Shown: positions 37,901-49,985 of the stretch, in pieces
Layout: every line of letters starts with the position of its first letter
Numbering within the stretch: position 1 is the stretch's first letter
Assembly: GCA_002914805.1 (NCBI GenBank)
Contig: JXTB01000129.1
Span: forward strand, 482,763-546,762
Length of the DNA: 64,000 bases
From: Parasponia andersonii
Taxonomy: Eukaryota > Streptophyta > Magnoliopsida > Rosales > Cannabaceae
Direction of reading: 5' to 3'
Made by a program: the position numbers and the translations under genes
The notes under the pieces: model-generated
What the model was told of the DNA's origin: nothing
Databases searched by the model: none
The model's input: only the letters and a program-made list of their open reading frames with translations

Positions 37901-38012
37901 GACTTTGAAGAAATGCGTAGACGATTTTGAGAAAATGAAGAGAAGGGCCACCGGTAGGTGGGAGGCTCCGCCGCCAGAGCAGATATGTGGTATGGGCTTA
38001 GAGGCCCATTGA
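34910..38012 (+). CDS. Type II membrane protein, probable DUF7796 family, 449 aa
   Basis: Two exons (34910-35482, 37236-38012; 1350 nt) join in phase 0 across a 1753-nt intron with GT-AG ends. The N-terminus has a membrane segment at about residues 20-43, then a Ser/Pro-rich stem and, from about residue 105, a globular domain: [68 protein letters not shown]. The [13 protein letters not shown] start and the RTRVDGYW motif resemble nucleotide-sugar-dependent glycosyltransferases, and the topology suits a Golgi protein. Activity is inference only. Plant relatives are annotated as DUF7796 or 'calcium ion-binding' proteins of unknown function. A Cys-rich segment ([12 protein letters not shown]) near residue 350 could be disulfide-bonded. 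Confidence 0.88.
36514..36595. repeat. Intronic inverted repeat with 20-bp perfect arms
   Basis: caattaaatcaaacactatt (36514-36533) is the exact inverse of 36576-36595. The two arms are separated by about 42 bp of AT-rich sequence. It lies inside the single intron of the 34910-38012 gene and would form a stable hairpin in the pre-mRNA. Confidence 0.85.
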
Positions 38013-39326
38013 AGGGGTTCTTTATGCTAGGATTGTAAGTTGGAAAATAATTCTTTTTTTCGATTTGGGTAAGGAGAGAGGAGAAAATAGTTTGGTAGTA
38101 TTATACGCGTATTTTGGAGTGAATTGTATTTCTTACAAAATAGAGATATGCCATCAAAAATAGAAATAGCCAACAGTTTAGAAGTGAAAAATATGTTATA
38201 CATGTTATATGTGGTCAATCAATTGTTAAAGTGTACTTGTAGAAATAATCCAGCGAGTGATAAAGTTCTTGCTGGAATCTTAATTTAAGAGTCAGTAATT
38301 CACAAAGATATGTTAGGTGGTGCTCTCCTATATCTATACCGTTTTTTTTTTTAAGAAAAAGAAAAATCTAGCCCACATTCTATTTATCGAGGGTAATTCG
38401 CAAAAGACAAAAACCCTTCTGATTTCTTGTTCTCATGTGCCACTGCGTCAAAATCGTCATGGATTCACATGCGTGGTTTGCTCCCAAAGTACCGGTCTGC
38501 CATCATCAAACTACGATCAAAGTAACAATTACTAAGGCTCAAGACTAAAATTATCCCAAAAAAAAATGAATTGAAAAAAAAAAACCTACAGTACACGACT
38601 AAATAACTGACCAAACTTTTACAATATGCAAATTAAAGGAAAAAGTCTAAAACTATGAGCTCCCAAAATTAGTTCCCTCGAAAAATTAGTTCTAAGCTTT
38701 CTTGTTAAGATTTGTATTTCTATTTCACTTTTTTGGCTGTTGAAGATGGAAAAAAAAAAAAAAGAGAGAGAAAATGCTGATTTGGTGCCCGGCCTGTATG
38801 TTTGTATCTATGTATGTATTATTATTTTTATTTTTTGGCCCCAAAGAAAAACAAAGTCTGCCACTACTTAAGCACTTCTCTGTCTGTTCTTACATTAGCG
38901 GATTCAAAAGGAAAGATTATGACTTTCATGATGACATGAACCAACCGTTAATGATGTTTGCCACTACTTAAGCACTTCTCTGTCTCTTCTTACATTAGCG
39001 ACATTTTATTTATTTTTCCACCTTATAAAATATACCGTAATTCCATCAAAACGTAAGAGGCTATCATAGCCAGAAACAGAATATAGATCTAGCAGAAAAA
39101 TTATACATTCATTGTACCAAGAGGTAATGAACCACGTTGACCTCCTCTTCATCAGCCTTCCATCCAACGAGAGGGAATAAAAATTTCACGTGCGAAGACT
39201 CGTGAAGGAATAAATTTGTATTTCTTAAAAATAAAAATCCCTCACCACATGGGAGAGAATGCCTTACAAAGAAATGTAGGCCAATCGTCTACTACATGAC
39301 TACTTCTTCTTCTTCTTCCTTTCTAA

Positions 39327-39380
<54 letters not shown>

Positions 39381-41943
39381 GATGATAAGAAAGTCCAATA
39401 CATGACTAGCTAATTGCCTTCACAGAAACTTGACCGTATTCAATATAACTTACTCCACGTCCCAATAACAGCTACCAAATTTCCGGTATTAGAACATGTA
39501 ATGATGTATTATATTCCATGGTAATTTTGCTTTTGTTACTATTTATTTATTTATTTCGTTTAAGAAGACAAAGTTGCACAAGAATTATAACGGGTCGTAA
39601 GCCCTACTTCATGTCCTTTTCTTTTTTATGAACACAAAATTAAATGTCATTTAAAAAAAAAAAAAAAAACCTTATCAATTGATATGTGCATGAAAATACA
39701 TTTTGGACAAGAGATAATTATTAATGTCATTTTTGAATGTTATAATATTTTTGGTAGTATTTTAATACGATTATTTTGCACATGTCAATTTTGATATTTG
39801 TGTTTTTTTTTTTGTGTCTATAGTCCACCAAAGCAAACATCTTTCTCCAAAGTCCAAGATAATAAGCAATTAATTCATATGAAACTCAACAAGCTATCAG
39901 CTATGCAAGATAAAGTCCTTGATGTGTGTGAAGAATTACCAAAAATAGTTTTTCTTGAATCGAAATCTTCTCACACCATTTACTACCTAATAATGAATGA
40001 TTTGGGAAAAGTGCTTGTTAACACCATTTAGTCTATGATAACGAGTGCTTTGGGAATGTGGGCTATAACTCAGTGAGTGGGGTGAGCCGGATTGAATATT
40101 AAGTTGGAAGTTCAACTTTTAAAATATGTGAATTATTTTATTTTATTTATAAAAATGTTGGTCATTAATTAAATCTCATTTTAAAAAAATGAGTTATTTA
40201 GGAAAAATTATCATCTCGTGAATTGTAGCTCTATCCTTTGCCATCTACAACATCAATAATCATCTCATTTTGGCATCCAAAGCAAAAGCTATGCTTTACA
40301 AGTATTTTGCTACGCCTCAAAAGGCTATTAATATGAATGTGAGATATTTTGGTATAATTCAGATGTCAAACAACAAACTATGGGATTGATGAGTAGAAAT
40401 GAGGGTGAAAAAAATATTGATCCTACCATATTCAACACAAAGCAATAAAAAATATTGTGTCGAAGGACAAAAATTATGCCTAAAATTTCTATAACTGCAT
40501 CGGCTCGACCAACCAAAAATAATTTATATATTTTTTAAAAATATTTTTATATAAATTTAAATAAAAAAAACATTTTCATATATCTATAAAAGGCTAGACC
40601 AGCCAAAAATAATTTTTATATTTTAAAAAATATTTTTATATAAATTTAAATTAAAAAAATATTTTTATATACTTATAAATACACATCCCTTTACTCTTTT
40701 TTTTCTTCGCACCTTCAAATTTCAATCTAAATTTAAATTTATATAATTTTCATAAGATTTTTATTTTAAACTTTTTTTTATCAACTAGTCAACTTATATA
40801 CTTATAAGCAAATTAATTATTTTAAAATTTTTATTAATAGAAAAAAAAGCATATCATACCATTTATTTTTTTTTATATATTTTATTTTTAAATTTCTAAT
40901 ATTTTAAACTAATTATACTTATAATAATTTTATTTTTTTAAAGCAGGCCATATTTCGGGGCCAGCCCAACTAAGGGCCTAACAGACCTACGGGCCGGGCT
41001 CCCTTTTGAAATTTTCGGATCGGCTCGTCCTGTCCTTCCACCCAAGCGTATTGGGCAGTCAGACCATTTGCCACCTCTAATAATTTCTTTAAAACAAAAA
41101 GAATATTTTGGATTCATATATTTTCTGTCTCTGTTATTATTTATTTATTTATTTTATGCATGTTTGTTATTTTGTATTCATTTTATATAATAAAATATGC
41201 GCAGTGTACTTTATAGTACAAACATATACCCATACTACACAGTATACAAGTCTTTAAGTATACTTTTTATAGATAAAATCTGCTATAGATATGCATTTCA
41301 CCAGAAAAAAAAAGAAGGTATAAAACAGTTATGAATCAATGAAAAAGAGAAAATGGGCATCTATGAATAATGTGCTCGAAAATGGTGTGGGTATGAATCT
41401 ATGGAAAGTAAAAATGGGTATTTATGAAAAATGTGCTTACAAAAGATTATTGAGGTACTTTTTCGCGATAACTATGGGGTCCAAGACCCTTATATTCGGT
41501 GGCAATCCTGCATCCAATCTCCAATTCTCTTTGTTGGCCCATCCTAATTCCAAAACCTTTCTGATCCGTTGAAAAATAAGAGGAAAAAAAATGAAAAAGG
41601 CGAAAAAAAAAAAGAAAGATGAAGGAAGAGAATATTGATTAATTTCATTCAAACCCTTGATATTAATAATATCAAAATCTAACGCACACAATGCAGACAC
41701 AAATTGTAAATAAACGAAAAATACCCAACATTTCAAACGAATAAAAAATTGCCGAAATTCGACAACATTTTTTATTTGAAAGAGAAATTCGACTACATTT
41801 ATTATTATTCATTGAGAATATGTACTTGGGATAACTTAATTACATCTTCATGTTATTAATAAAAACGGAAAAAGAAACCAACATGCATCACTGGCGATTA
41901 ATCTCACACGTTTATAATTAACTATATATATATATATATAAAT

Positions 41944-41976
<33 letters not shown>

Positions 41977-41998
41977 GATTATAACTGATAAAGTAAAG
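38013..41998. other. Intergenic DNA with local repeats
   Basis: I see no gene. Present are a 42-bp direct repeat (38859-38900 and 38959-39000), a (TA)n run at about 39335-39376, a diverged tandem repeat of about 95 bp at 40505-40680 (ccaRccaaaaataattt), a GGGCC-rich patch at 40945-41070, a possible relative of the 14020 MITE at 41330-41430 and a (GA)n run at about 41945-41978. Confidence 0.5.
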
Positions 41999-42331
41999 TC
42001 ACTGAATATAAGACTGGCCAGTAATATCGAGGTCTCTGTCCCCGGTTGAAGGTGGAGGAGTGTGCTTGGAGCAGACATGAGCCAATTCAACGGGGCCGTC
42101 AGCACTCTGTGTTTCACTCGCTCGTAATGGCTTCGGCACCGCCTCTGGTTGTCCCTCCTCTTTACCGTACAGTCCGCCGCCGTAGGCGTCGCGGTTTATC
42201 GGCACCATCGGTGATATGTTAGGCGCTGGGGTCTCCTTCAGCTTTGTCTCAGTCACTTCTCTTATCTGTTTCTCACGATCCGCTTCGATCCTCCTCTGCT
42301 CATCTTTTGCCTTATCATAACCCTTTTCCAT
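41999..42331 (-). CDS. Small hydrophilic protein, possibly LEA-like, 110 aa
   Basis: An intronless minus-strand frame starts MEKGYDKAKDEQRR and ends DRDLDITGQSYIQ. The N-terminal 35 residues are a charged, Glu/Arg/Lys-rich, probably helical stretch. The middle has an ordered-looking motif NISPMVPINRDAYGGGLYG, and the rest is Pro/Ser/Thr-rich and probably disordered. There is no signal peptide or membrane segment. Composition and an ABRE-like promoter element suggest a late-embryogenesis or stress protein, but I do not recognise a named family. Frame length, clean composition and the TATA box upstream argue for a real gene. Confidence 0.65.
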   Translation of the reverse strand: MEKGYDKAKDEQRRIEADREKQIREVTETKLKETPAPNISPMVPINRDAYGGGLYGKEEGQPEAVPKPLRASETQSADGPVELAHVCSKHTPPPSTGDRDLDITGQSYIQ

Positions 42332-42383
42332 TTTTTTTTTTTTTTCTTTAGGTCACGTTCTAATGATTTTCATTAGTTTCCTC

Positions 42384-42421
42384 TTATATTAGCTAAGGTT
42401 TCCAATGTGTATGACACGTGT
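42384..42421 (-). promoter_or_regulatory. TATA box and ABRE/G-box of the small hydrophilic protein gene
   Basis: On the minus strand a TATAAG box (42389-42384) lies about 53 bases upstream of the start codon at 42331. The palindrome ACACGTGT (42414-42421) lies 25 bases further up. ACGTG is the core of ABA-responsive elements bound by bZIP factors. ABA or seed control is inferred from this motif only. Confidence 0.5.
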
Positions 42422-43899
42422 TGTTCTTAATCATGGCGTGGCAAGCTTATGAGCTGCCTCGTCACCTATAGCGTGCAATCTTTGTTACGTACTCTCCTTT
42501 TTCTCTCTCCGGTTCCCTCTCTCGATCTTTAAACTTGAAATGAAAGCAAATGCCTTTCTCAAACTTCTCCCACTTTTTTTTGATTGTTTTCTCTCGTTGC
42601 TCGTTATTATCATTTTTTCTTTTCCTAGACATTATCACTATTTCAATATTAAAAAGAATTTCAAATGTTTTAAAAAAATATATATAAGCCAACGAAGATC
42701 CGACACGCTGTTTTGGGTTGTAAACTTGTAAAGTTTGCTGTCATTTAATGTTCTTTTTCACGTCGCTCTTCTTTAGAAGTTTGATGCTGTTTATTCAAAA
42801 TGTCTTTTTGGTTAAAGTCCGTTGTCGTTTATAGTATAACATGCAATTTATTTCGAACAATGGTTTTCATGACAGGAGGAATGGAAAACACGTTTTAAAG
42901 TATTATATGCAAGTCGTTACATGATGAAACGTGAAAACTGATGTCGTTATATTTATGGGATTCAAAAAGACGTGTCGTTTGACACATTGGAATAAAACTA
43001 ATGTTGTAATAATATCATCGCTATGCTATCCAGTCTCTATGTATGTTCCATCCAAATTAAAAATAAAATAAAAATTCTCCAGCTAAAAATTTTGTGGTTT
43101 TCAAGGAAATACGCGAAAAGATCGATGATATTTAAAAAATACGATTAAGTGCTAAAAAGTTAAAAAGTACGGGAGACGAACCTCAACTTTAGAAAATACG
43201 ACATACTCTGACATCATCACAGTTCTTTTATTCGTATAAACACAAATAAACTACTAATATCCTGTGTCCGCTGATCAACACATATCAATTGTTTTTATTT
43301 ATTTTTTAAGTTTTCATCTTTTTTGTCTTGTTCCTTTTTCTTTTTTTTTTTAACTTTTTGACTTTAGATTTATTTTCCTCTTTTGATTTATTGATTATTT
43401 TTAAATTCTAATGGTTATAAATTATGAACTTCCACGTGCACTATTATCTTAACTTTTAATTTACTTTCCTTTTATTATTTGTCTGATTATTTTTAAATTA
43501 TAGTAATTATCTTTTAAATAATTTTAAAGTGAAATATCTCACAATTCATATTAAATTTACTTACTTAAGTTTCTTTTATTTAAAAAAATAAAATAAAAAC
43601 AATGAATGCAAAACTTTTTTTGGTGTTCAAGAATACCCAACACATCTTTCAATTCATAAATACTATATGTATCCTATAATAATACCTACGGCACTTATAA
43701 GAATCCTTATAGTAACTTGTTTAATAAAAAATACTTTTTTTATTCTCGAATACTATACATAATCTTAGGATATATTATTAATATTTGTAATCAGAAACAC
43801 CCAACACTTATTCCAATTTCTCAGATATAGTAATCTTTCCTACCTTTCTTTCTTCTCTCTTCTTAATTTAGCTTGATACATTGGTATCTTTGTCTGATA
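42422..43899. other. AT-rich intergenic DNA
   Basis: I see no gene. At 43630-43990 two diverged stretches repeat phrases such as 'acccaacac' and 'atactatacata/ataccatagg', possibly part of the retroelement that follows. Confidence 0.35.
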
Positions 43900-44624
43900 C
43901 CTATGGTACTTGTATAGTAACTTTTGCATTAAATAATACTTGACACCTTTTCTAATTCTCGGATACCATAGGTGTAAAAACTTGTAATTTTTTAAGGTAA
44001 TTTAGATATTTTACCAATTTTTCGGATATAATAATAAAAAGATTAATTTGCAAAAAATTTATGTAAAAAGACTAAATTATAATTTTTGGGGGACTAGTTT
44101 GAAAGAGATTTATAATTTTGGGGACTATTGTGTAATTTTTTAAAATTGCACAGTCTCTATTAAAATAAGGTCATGTGACCCTGTCATTTCTCTCTCTCTC
44201 TCTCCTCCCCTAATGCTCTCTCTCGCCCCCTAATGCTCTCTCTCTCGCTCCCTCGGTTCCCTTTCAGCTAAAGTAGCGACCGCTGCAGCAGCTGCCTCCC
44301 GCCATCGAGTCCTCCTTGGGCCGCGAGACCGCTGCTGAACTTAGGGAGCCATCGAAGAAACTGTCGTGACCGGAGAAAGAGAAGAGGCCGCAGAGAAGTT
44401 TTTGTCACCGGCGACGATTCTGTCTACCGTTTGACCTCAAACCGGGCTCGTTGGATTCGTCTCGTCACAAAGATCGTCAAGGTATATATATCTCAATCCC
44501 ATAATGCCCGAATCAAAAGTTTTCATTTTTGGATATTTTGTGTTTAAGTTTGATTTTTCAATCCGGTCGTTGGATTGTGATTTTATTGTCATTTTTGGAT
44601 TGTACTCAGAAAATGGGAAAGTTT

Positions 44625-44627
<3 letters not shown>

Positions 44628-44678
<51 letters not shown>
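44628..44678. repeat. (TA)n microsatellite
   Basis: An uninterrupted run of about 25 TA units lies in the left part of the LTR debris. Similar long TA runs occur at about 39335-39376, 49950-49983 and 62130-62161. Confidence 0.9.
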
Positions 44679-44679
<1 letters not shown>

Positions 44680-44932
44680 CCTATGTTTGGTGACCAACAC
44701 GAAAATCAAAATTGGACTACTAATATTTGCCTCGATTTAGATGTCACTGGTCCTGGACCTGAATTGGGCAAGTTATATATCTAACCTAGCTATTTTGGGT
44801 GCTAGAATTTCAGTAAAGTGGTCCATTTGTAGATTTGAAACTCTGTTGTGAAGTTAATTTTTCGCAAGAGGACGATCGAGGGTTTGGAATTAGTTCCTGA
44901 CCCTCTAGATGATCGTAAATTGTTGGTAAATG

Positions 44933-46720
44933 GATCTAACACTTAGGAAAATCATGCATACATGGAGATATAGAAAATACATGATCATATCATGAATGCA
45001 GCAGAAAAATAGTAGATTTAGGTTTTAAAATTTTGCATAAAAACAGTTTTTATAACTATCTAACACACATACATCTTATACAGGATCATGTACAACATAA
45101 ATCAAATCTAGATACAAAACCCTAGAGATGAGATTAGGGTTTACCTCTTGTAGCGTGTTCTTTCTTGATCTCCTTATTGATGGTGATCAAACCTCTAACC
45201 CTAGATCTTCTTATTTATGCTCTTACTCTTGGTTGATGAGGCGAGTGGGCACCAAGTCGAAACCTTCGTTAGAGAACAATCAAGAACACCTTCTTGATCC
45301 TATGGAACACCGGGATGTGAGATGAGATCATGAGATTGTAGAAAACTTTTTTCACTCTCACTTAACCTAGGTTGGGCAAACACTCTCTCTCTTTCTCTCT
45401 CCCTGCGTCTATGCGTGTGACTCTCTTAGAGTTATTGTGTAATTTTTCCTCTGATATATCTTATATATAGGACCCAAAACTGCTAACCCTAGTCTAATTA
45501 GGATTGAGGTTGTTCTCCAATTTGCGCTTTGGGTATATTTTTATAAATATGTCTAACTCATGAAACTTATTTATAAAAATACCAACTTTTGTGTAGAATC
45601 ATTATTTTATACAGTTTCATGAAACTAATTTTACAATACCACAAACCAATTAATGAGCTTAATTGAGCTAAACAAGGGACCTAATGGATCCAAATTATCT
45701 AAAATCCAATAATATGATAAATACATAGTAACTCTTATTATGGTATTTATAAAAATATTATTAGTAAATGAGACACTCCACTAAAGGCCCAATATTGCAC
45801 TCTTAGATTAAATATCATGCATTTTATAGAGATTTAATTAACTAACCTTGATTAACCGATCCATCTAGCATATTCTATACTACATATATAATCCTTATAC
45901 AATGCCGTAGTTGGATAGGTGAAATTACCGTAATACCCCTATATATTTACCTTTAAGTTACCATATTTCTATCAAGGAATAATGTTATTGATAATTTTGT
46001 TTTCAATGGCCATTTAGACAAAATTATCAACCGATTCACAAAGTGAATACTAAGATCTTAGATTTAATTATTCCATGAATCTTGAAATAATCTAAAGTGG
46101 CATTAATGTATAATGTCCTTAACTATTTGGTGTTCCCATCAATTCATAAGCCATAACCTCTAATATGCCAGAGTTCTCCTCTAACTTTATAGAGGTTAGT
46201 TAGTCTTTTAACAAATCAAAAGGCTATAACCCATGAAAGCAAGTTCAGTCAAACATCAAGGATTAAGATTTATATGCTAAGAGCTAGTTTGTGATAATAT
46301 AAGAATTTAGTTACGACACCCCAATTCTTTATATTACCTGGTCCAGTTTAATACACATAACTTGTTTATGTTTTATTAGTATTTCTATCAGAAGTCAAAT
46401 ACTTAAATGATTTAAGACACATTATTTCGTTGAGATAGACAAACACTACAACCTATAGTAAATAAAGTATTCCATATTTATTTACAGAATATAAACTACT
46501 TCATTTAGACTTAGATAAAGAAACAAGTCTCTCCATAATTAACATTTAATCATGTTTATTTCTTTATGCACATATAAAGTCATAGAATATTTTTCAGATG
46601 AATAAACTATTTAAGTAAGATAGTTTAATTTAGCAAATATCATAATCTCATATAAGAGAAAGTTGTTTATACTCAAAAGAGTAAAATTAGAAATTTACTT
46701 TTTAGGGAAAAAATCTTAAC
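44933..46720 (-). mobile_element. Probable Ty1/copia-like solo LTR nested in the LTR debris
   Basis: Read on the minus strand the sequence starts tgttaagattttttcccta (from 46721) and ends cctaagtgttagatc, in the style of a copia LTR. The word AAATG flanks it on both sides (44928-44932 and 46721-46725), a candidate 5-bp target duplication. Under that reading the canonical TG/CA ends overlap the duplication by 1-2 bases, so the exact end is unsettled. No coding region or primer-binding site is present, which fits a solo LTR of about 1.8 kb. Confidence 0.5.
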
Positions 46721-46770
46721 AAATGACGCCTTAAGGACTCAATGGCATGTGATCCTAGTCTTGTGTGGTA

Positions 46771-47770
46771 TGGATTCAGTTACTTTCGCTTTATACTATT
46801 TTTGAATAAAACTTATTTTCTGCAACATATGAGAACAAATATAGATTTTGAATTTCTTGAACATATGTGATGGACTGTGATAGTATGATATACATATATA
46901 CTGTATTACTCTTGGGATTTTCTGAGTGTAGATTATTTTGGGTATATAAAAAATATAGCCATTATGCTGCCCATTTTTGTATAAAAACCTAATATTATTA
47001 TTTTATTGAAAAACCAAAATACGATTATTTTCACATTTCAGTTATGTGTTGCACACATCATAGGATCATACATAAGTACCTTGTTAGCATCGTGAGTTTA
47101 CAGTGTGGCGTTGCGTGTCTTACAGTCGGTGTAGAGGTTATAAACCCACACCCACACGTGGTTTTGTTACTTCTGATTACATTCTCATTTGGCAGGCGTA
47201 GACAATTCGGTTGTCCCTTCAGGTTTGGTAGATGACATATAGGTGTCCCCTCCGTGTGTGAGCTTATTCTTATGATGTAGGGTTTCGGTTACCTTCGTTT
47301 AATACTATTTTCGAATAAAAATTATTTCTACAATATATGAGAACAAATGTAGATTTTGAATTTCTTGAACATATGTGATAGACTATAATAGTATGATATA
47401 CATATATTCTATATTACTTTGGGGATTTTCTAAGTGTAGGTTATTTTGGGTATATAAAAAATAAGGTCATTATGCTGCTTATTTTTCTATAAAAACCTAA
47501 TATACTTATTTTATTTAAAAACCAGAGCACGTTTATTTTCACCTTTCAGTTCTATGTTACACATGTCATAGGATCATATATGAGCACCGTGTTAGCATTG
47601 TGGGTTTACACTGTGGCGTTATGTGCCCCACAGTCAGTGTAGAATCTATAAACCCGTGCGTGATTTTGTTAATTTTGATTACCTCCCCATTTAGTAGGCG
47701 TATGCAATTTGGTTGCTCCTTCAGGTTTGGTAGGCGACACATGGGTGTGTCCTCTGGGTATGAGCTTAGG
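46771..47770 (+). repeat. Tandem duplication of about 0.5 kb inside the LTR debris
   Basis: Two adjacent copies share phrases in the same order, for example gagaacaaat at 46831 and 47339 (offset 508 bp), 'tagattttgaatttcttgaacatatgtgat', 'tgttagcatYgtgRgtttaca' and 'ccttcaggtttggtaggY/tgacac'. They differ at many single bases, so the duplication is old. Confidence 0.85.
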
Positions 47771-48449
47771 TGTCAAGCAGACTATTACGTACACTTAGTG
47801 CCATCATTCTAAGTTTCCACAGATGAGAGGATGTAAGCGGTTGTAAGCTCATGAGTTTGGGTTGATTGATATCATATGCATATGGATTGATGATTTTGAT
47901 CATACTGTCTTATATATATATATGTAGATTTTCAGTTTGAAATATATATATATTTATATATCTATATGTGTTTGTGTTTTGATTTAAACTAACCATGCAT
48001 AAATTTTCTAAAAAAAATATTTTCAACCGAGGTAAATATTTTTCCTACTGAGCATTTTATGCTCACTCCCTTCCTTCCTAAGGTGGTGTCGAGTGTGACT
48101 TTGAAGACCAAGAAGAGTAAAGAGTTGTCTTGATTATAATTCGTTATTTTAGTAATGCTTGGGGTGTGTTGTTACAGTGTCTGGATAGTTTGAGTTTTGT
48201 TTTAGCATTGAACCAAAATTACTATATTCTATTTTTATTACTAATATTTAAGTGTTACCCTTTTTTTTTAAAGCGTTAAAAAAACTAACAGTTTAGTCAA
48301 AATCAGTATTTCCCCTCCAAAAAATGGAACCTTTCAAATTAATAGTAAGAAAAAAATAAAAAGCTAAAAATAAAAAAAAGGAAAAAAAAACTTAATGTAA
48401 AAGATAAAAGAATTGAAAACAAAAAACGGAAAAAATAGGGGTTGTCACA

Positions 48450-49943
48450 GCGCCTTTGTGGGGTCAGGCGCTGATTCTCTTAACTTTCTGATGATATTCG
48501 ATTTTTTTTGTTTTTTAAAATCTCAAAAGTGTAACTCACGCTCAAAAAAACGATTTTAAAGGGAAAAAAAATAAAAGAAGTGTATGGCTGACACTGCACG
48601 GAAATTGAAGGAGAAAAAACAAACGTATAAAACATTTACACAGCGTATAAAACTTTTACGTATCGCATAAAAATAAAACTAACACAGTATTTAACAGAAC
48701 TTTTGCTTAAAAGTCGTACTCCAACTAATTTCCTCAAAAATTTTGTGCAATTTTTTTCCCCCTAAACAAGCAAAAAGAATTTAATTACAAAATTACACCC
48801 TTTAATTAGTTAGAGAAAATTATCATATATATAACGAAATAAATTAGTCTAGGTACAGAACTTATCATCTCAACTTTTTCTCTCTTTATTACAGAGCGTG
48901 CCATTCATCAAAATAAATATTTGCCTCCACTTTTCTCTTGAACTTATTAAAACAGCTAGTAGTTCAATCTTTTGTGTTTGTGGCTTTTGTTTTTGCGTTT
49001 TAAAAGTCATGACAACGCAACTTCTGATTAATCTAATAATTAAATAAAACACCAGTTAAGCCAAAGTCATTAATCTAATATATCTTACCAATACTTTGCC
49101 CAAATTCAGAATATAATTATTGTCGAAAAAAAGAAAGAAAAAAAAATGGTATATAGCTGCCGTTACATGAATTTGAGCACCGGCCGCATTATAGCCATTC
49201 TTTCTCTCGTTTTGCAACCTACCATAAATAAACTAACTATATATACAGAATAATCTTACTTCGTTCCATTCCTGTATTCCTCATGTTCGAAAGAAACAAT
49301 ATTAAAAAATAAATAAATATATAAATAAAAATGATAAAAACGTGACGCAACAATTCTTCCAATTAAATTGGTACCTATAGTGAAAAAAGATGCCTTCTAA
49401 TCATCTCCACATGGGATGGCTCGGTCGATCGCCTACTTTCTCTCAAGTCTCATCCAACACTTCAATATACGAACGTGAAATATAGGCTAGTTATCACGAT
49501 CATAAACTAAAACTACTTTCTTTCTCATGAAAAAAATAAGATAGAAAAATAAATTAAAATACAAAGAGAGACAGTTTCAATGCATGATACCGTAGTTTTG
49601 AGTTAGCGGAATGAGAATCTTTGACTCAATACCTGAAATTGTTATCACAATCAAACGGTCACAACATGAACAGTTTTTTAATTATTAGACAACTACTTCG
49701 AAGCCCATCTGTCATGTCATGACTGCATTGGCGCCCACCGTATGAGTTAGTTCTCTTCTTAGCTGGTGCATATGTACATTACATATATTCCTCCAAAACT
49801 AGGGGAAGAGGAGGGGTTTACTTGAACTGAATTAGGTGTGGCTAGTATTTTAATACGATTCAACGCCTGTCAACGACATGGAAAACTGGTGATCGATGAT
49901 GAGTATTACTAATACTGATACTGATACTAACTAAGTTTCAAAG

Positions 49944-49985
<42 letters not shown>

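Larger units (their letters stand above)
43900..48449 (+). mobile_element. LTR-retrotransposon debris, probably a long Ty3/gypsy-like LTR
   Basis: Sequence at 44040-44170 (gactaaattataattttt, ttggggactattgtgtaatttt) and at 48040-48080 (actgagcattttatgctcactcc) resembles phrases common in long LTRs of plant Tekay/Del-type Ty3/gypsy elements. The right end may be 'ggggttgtcaca' at 48438-48449, a usual LTR 3' end. I found no gag or pol frame and no left end, so this is a solo or fragmented LTR. It is interrupted by another element at 44933-46720. Confidence 0.45.

Noticed and set aside
44180..44480. Exon-like GC-rich segment followed by AAG|GTATAT
   Set aside because: No long open frame starts in it, and it lies inside retroelement-like sequence, so it is more likely an LTR leader than a gene exon.
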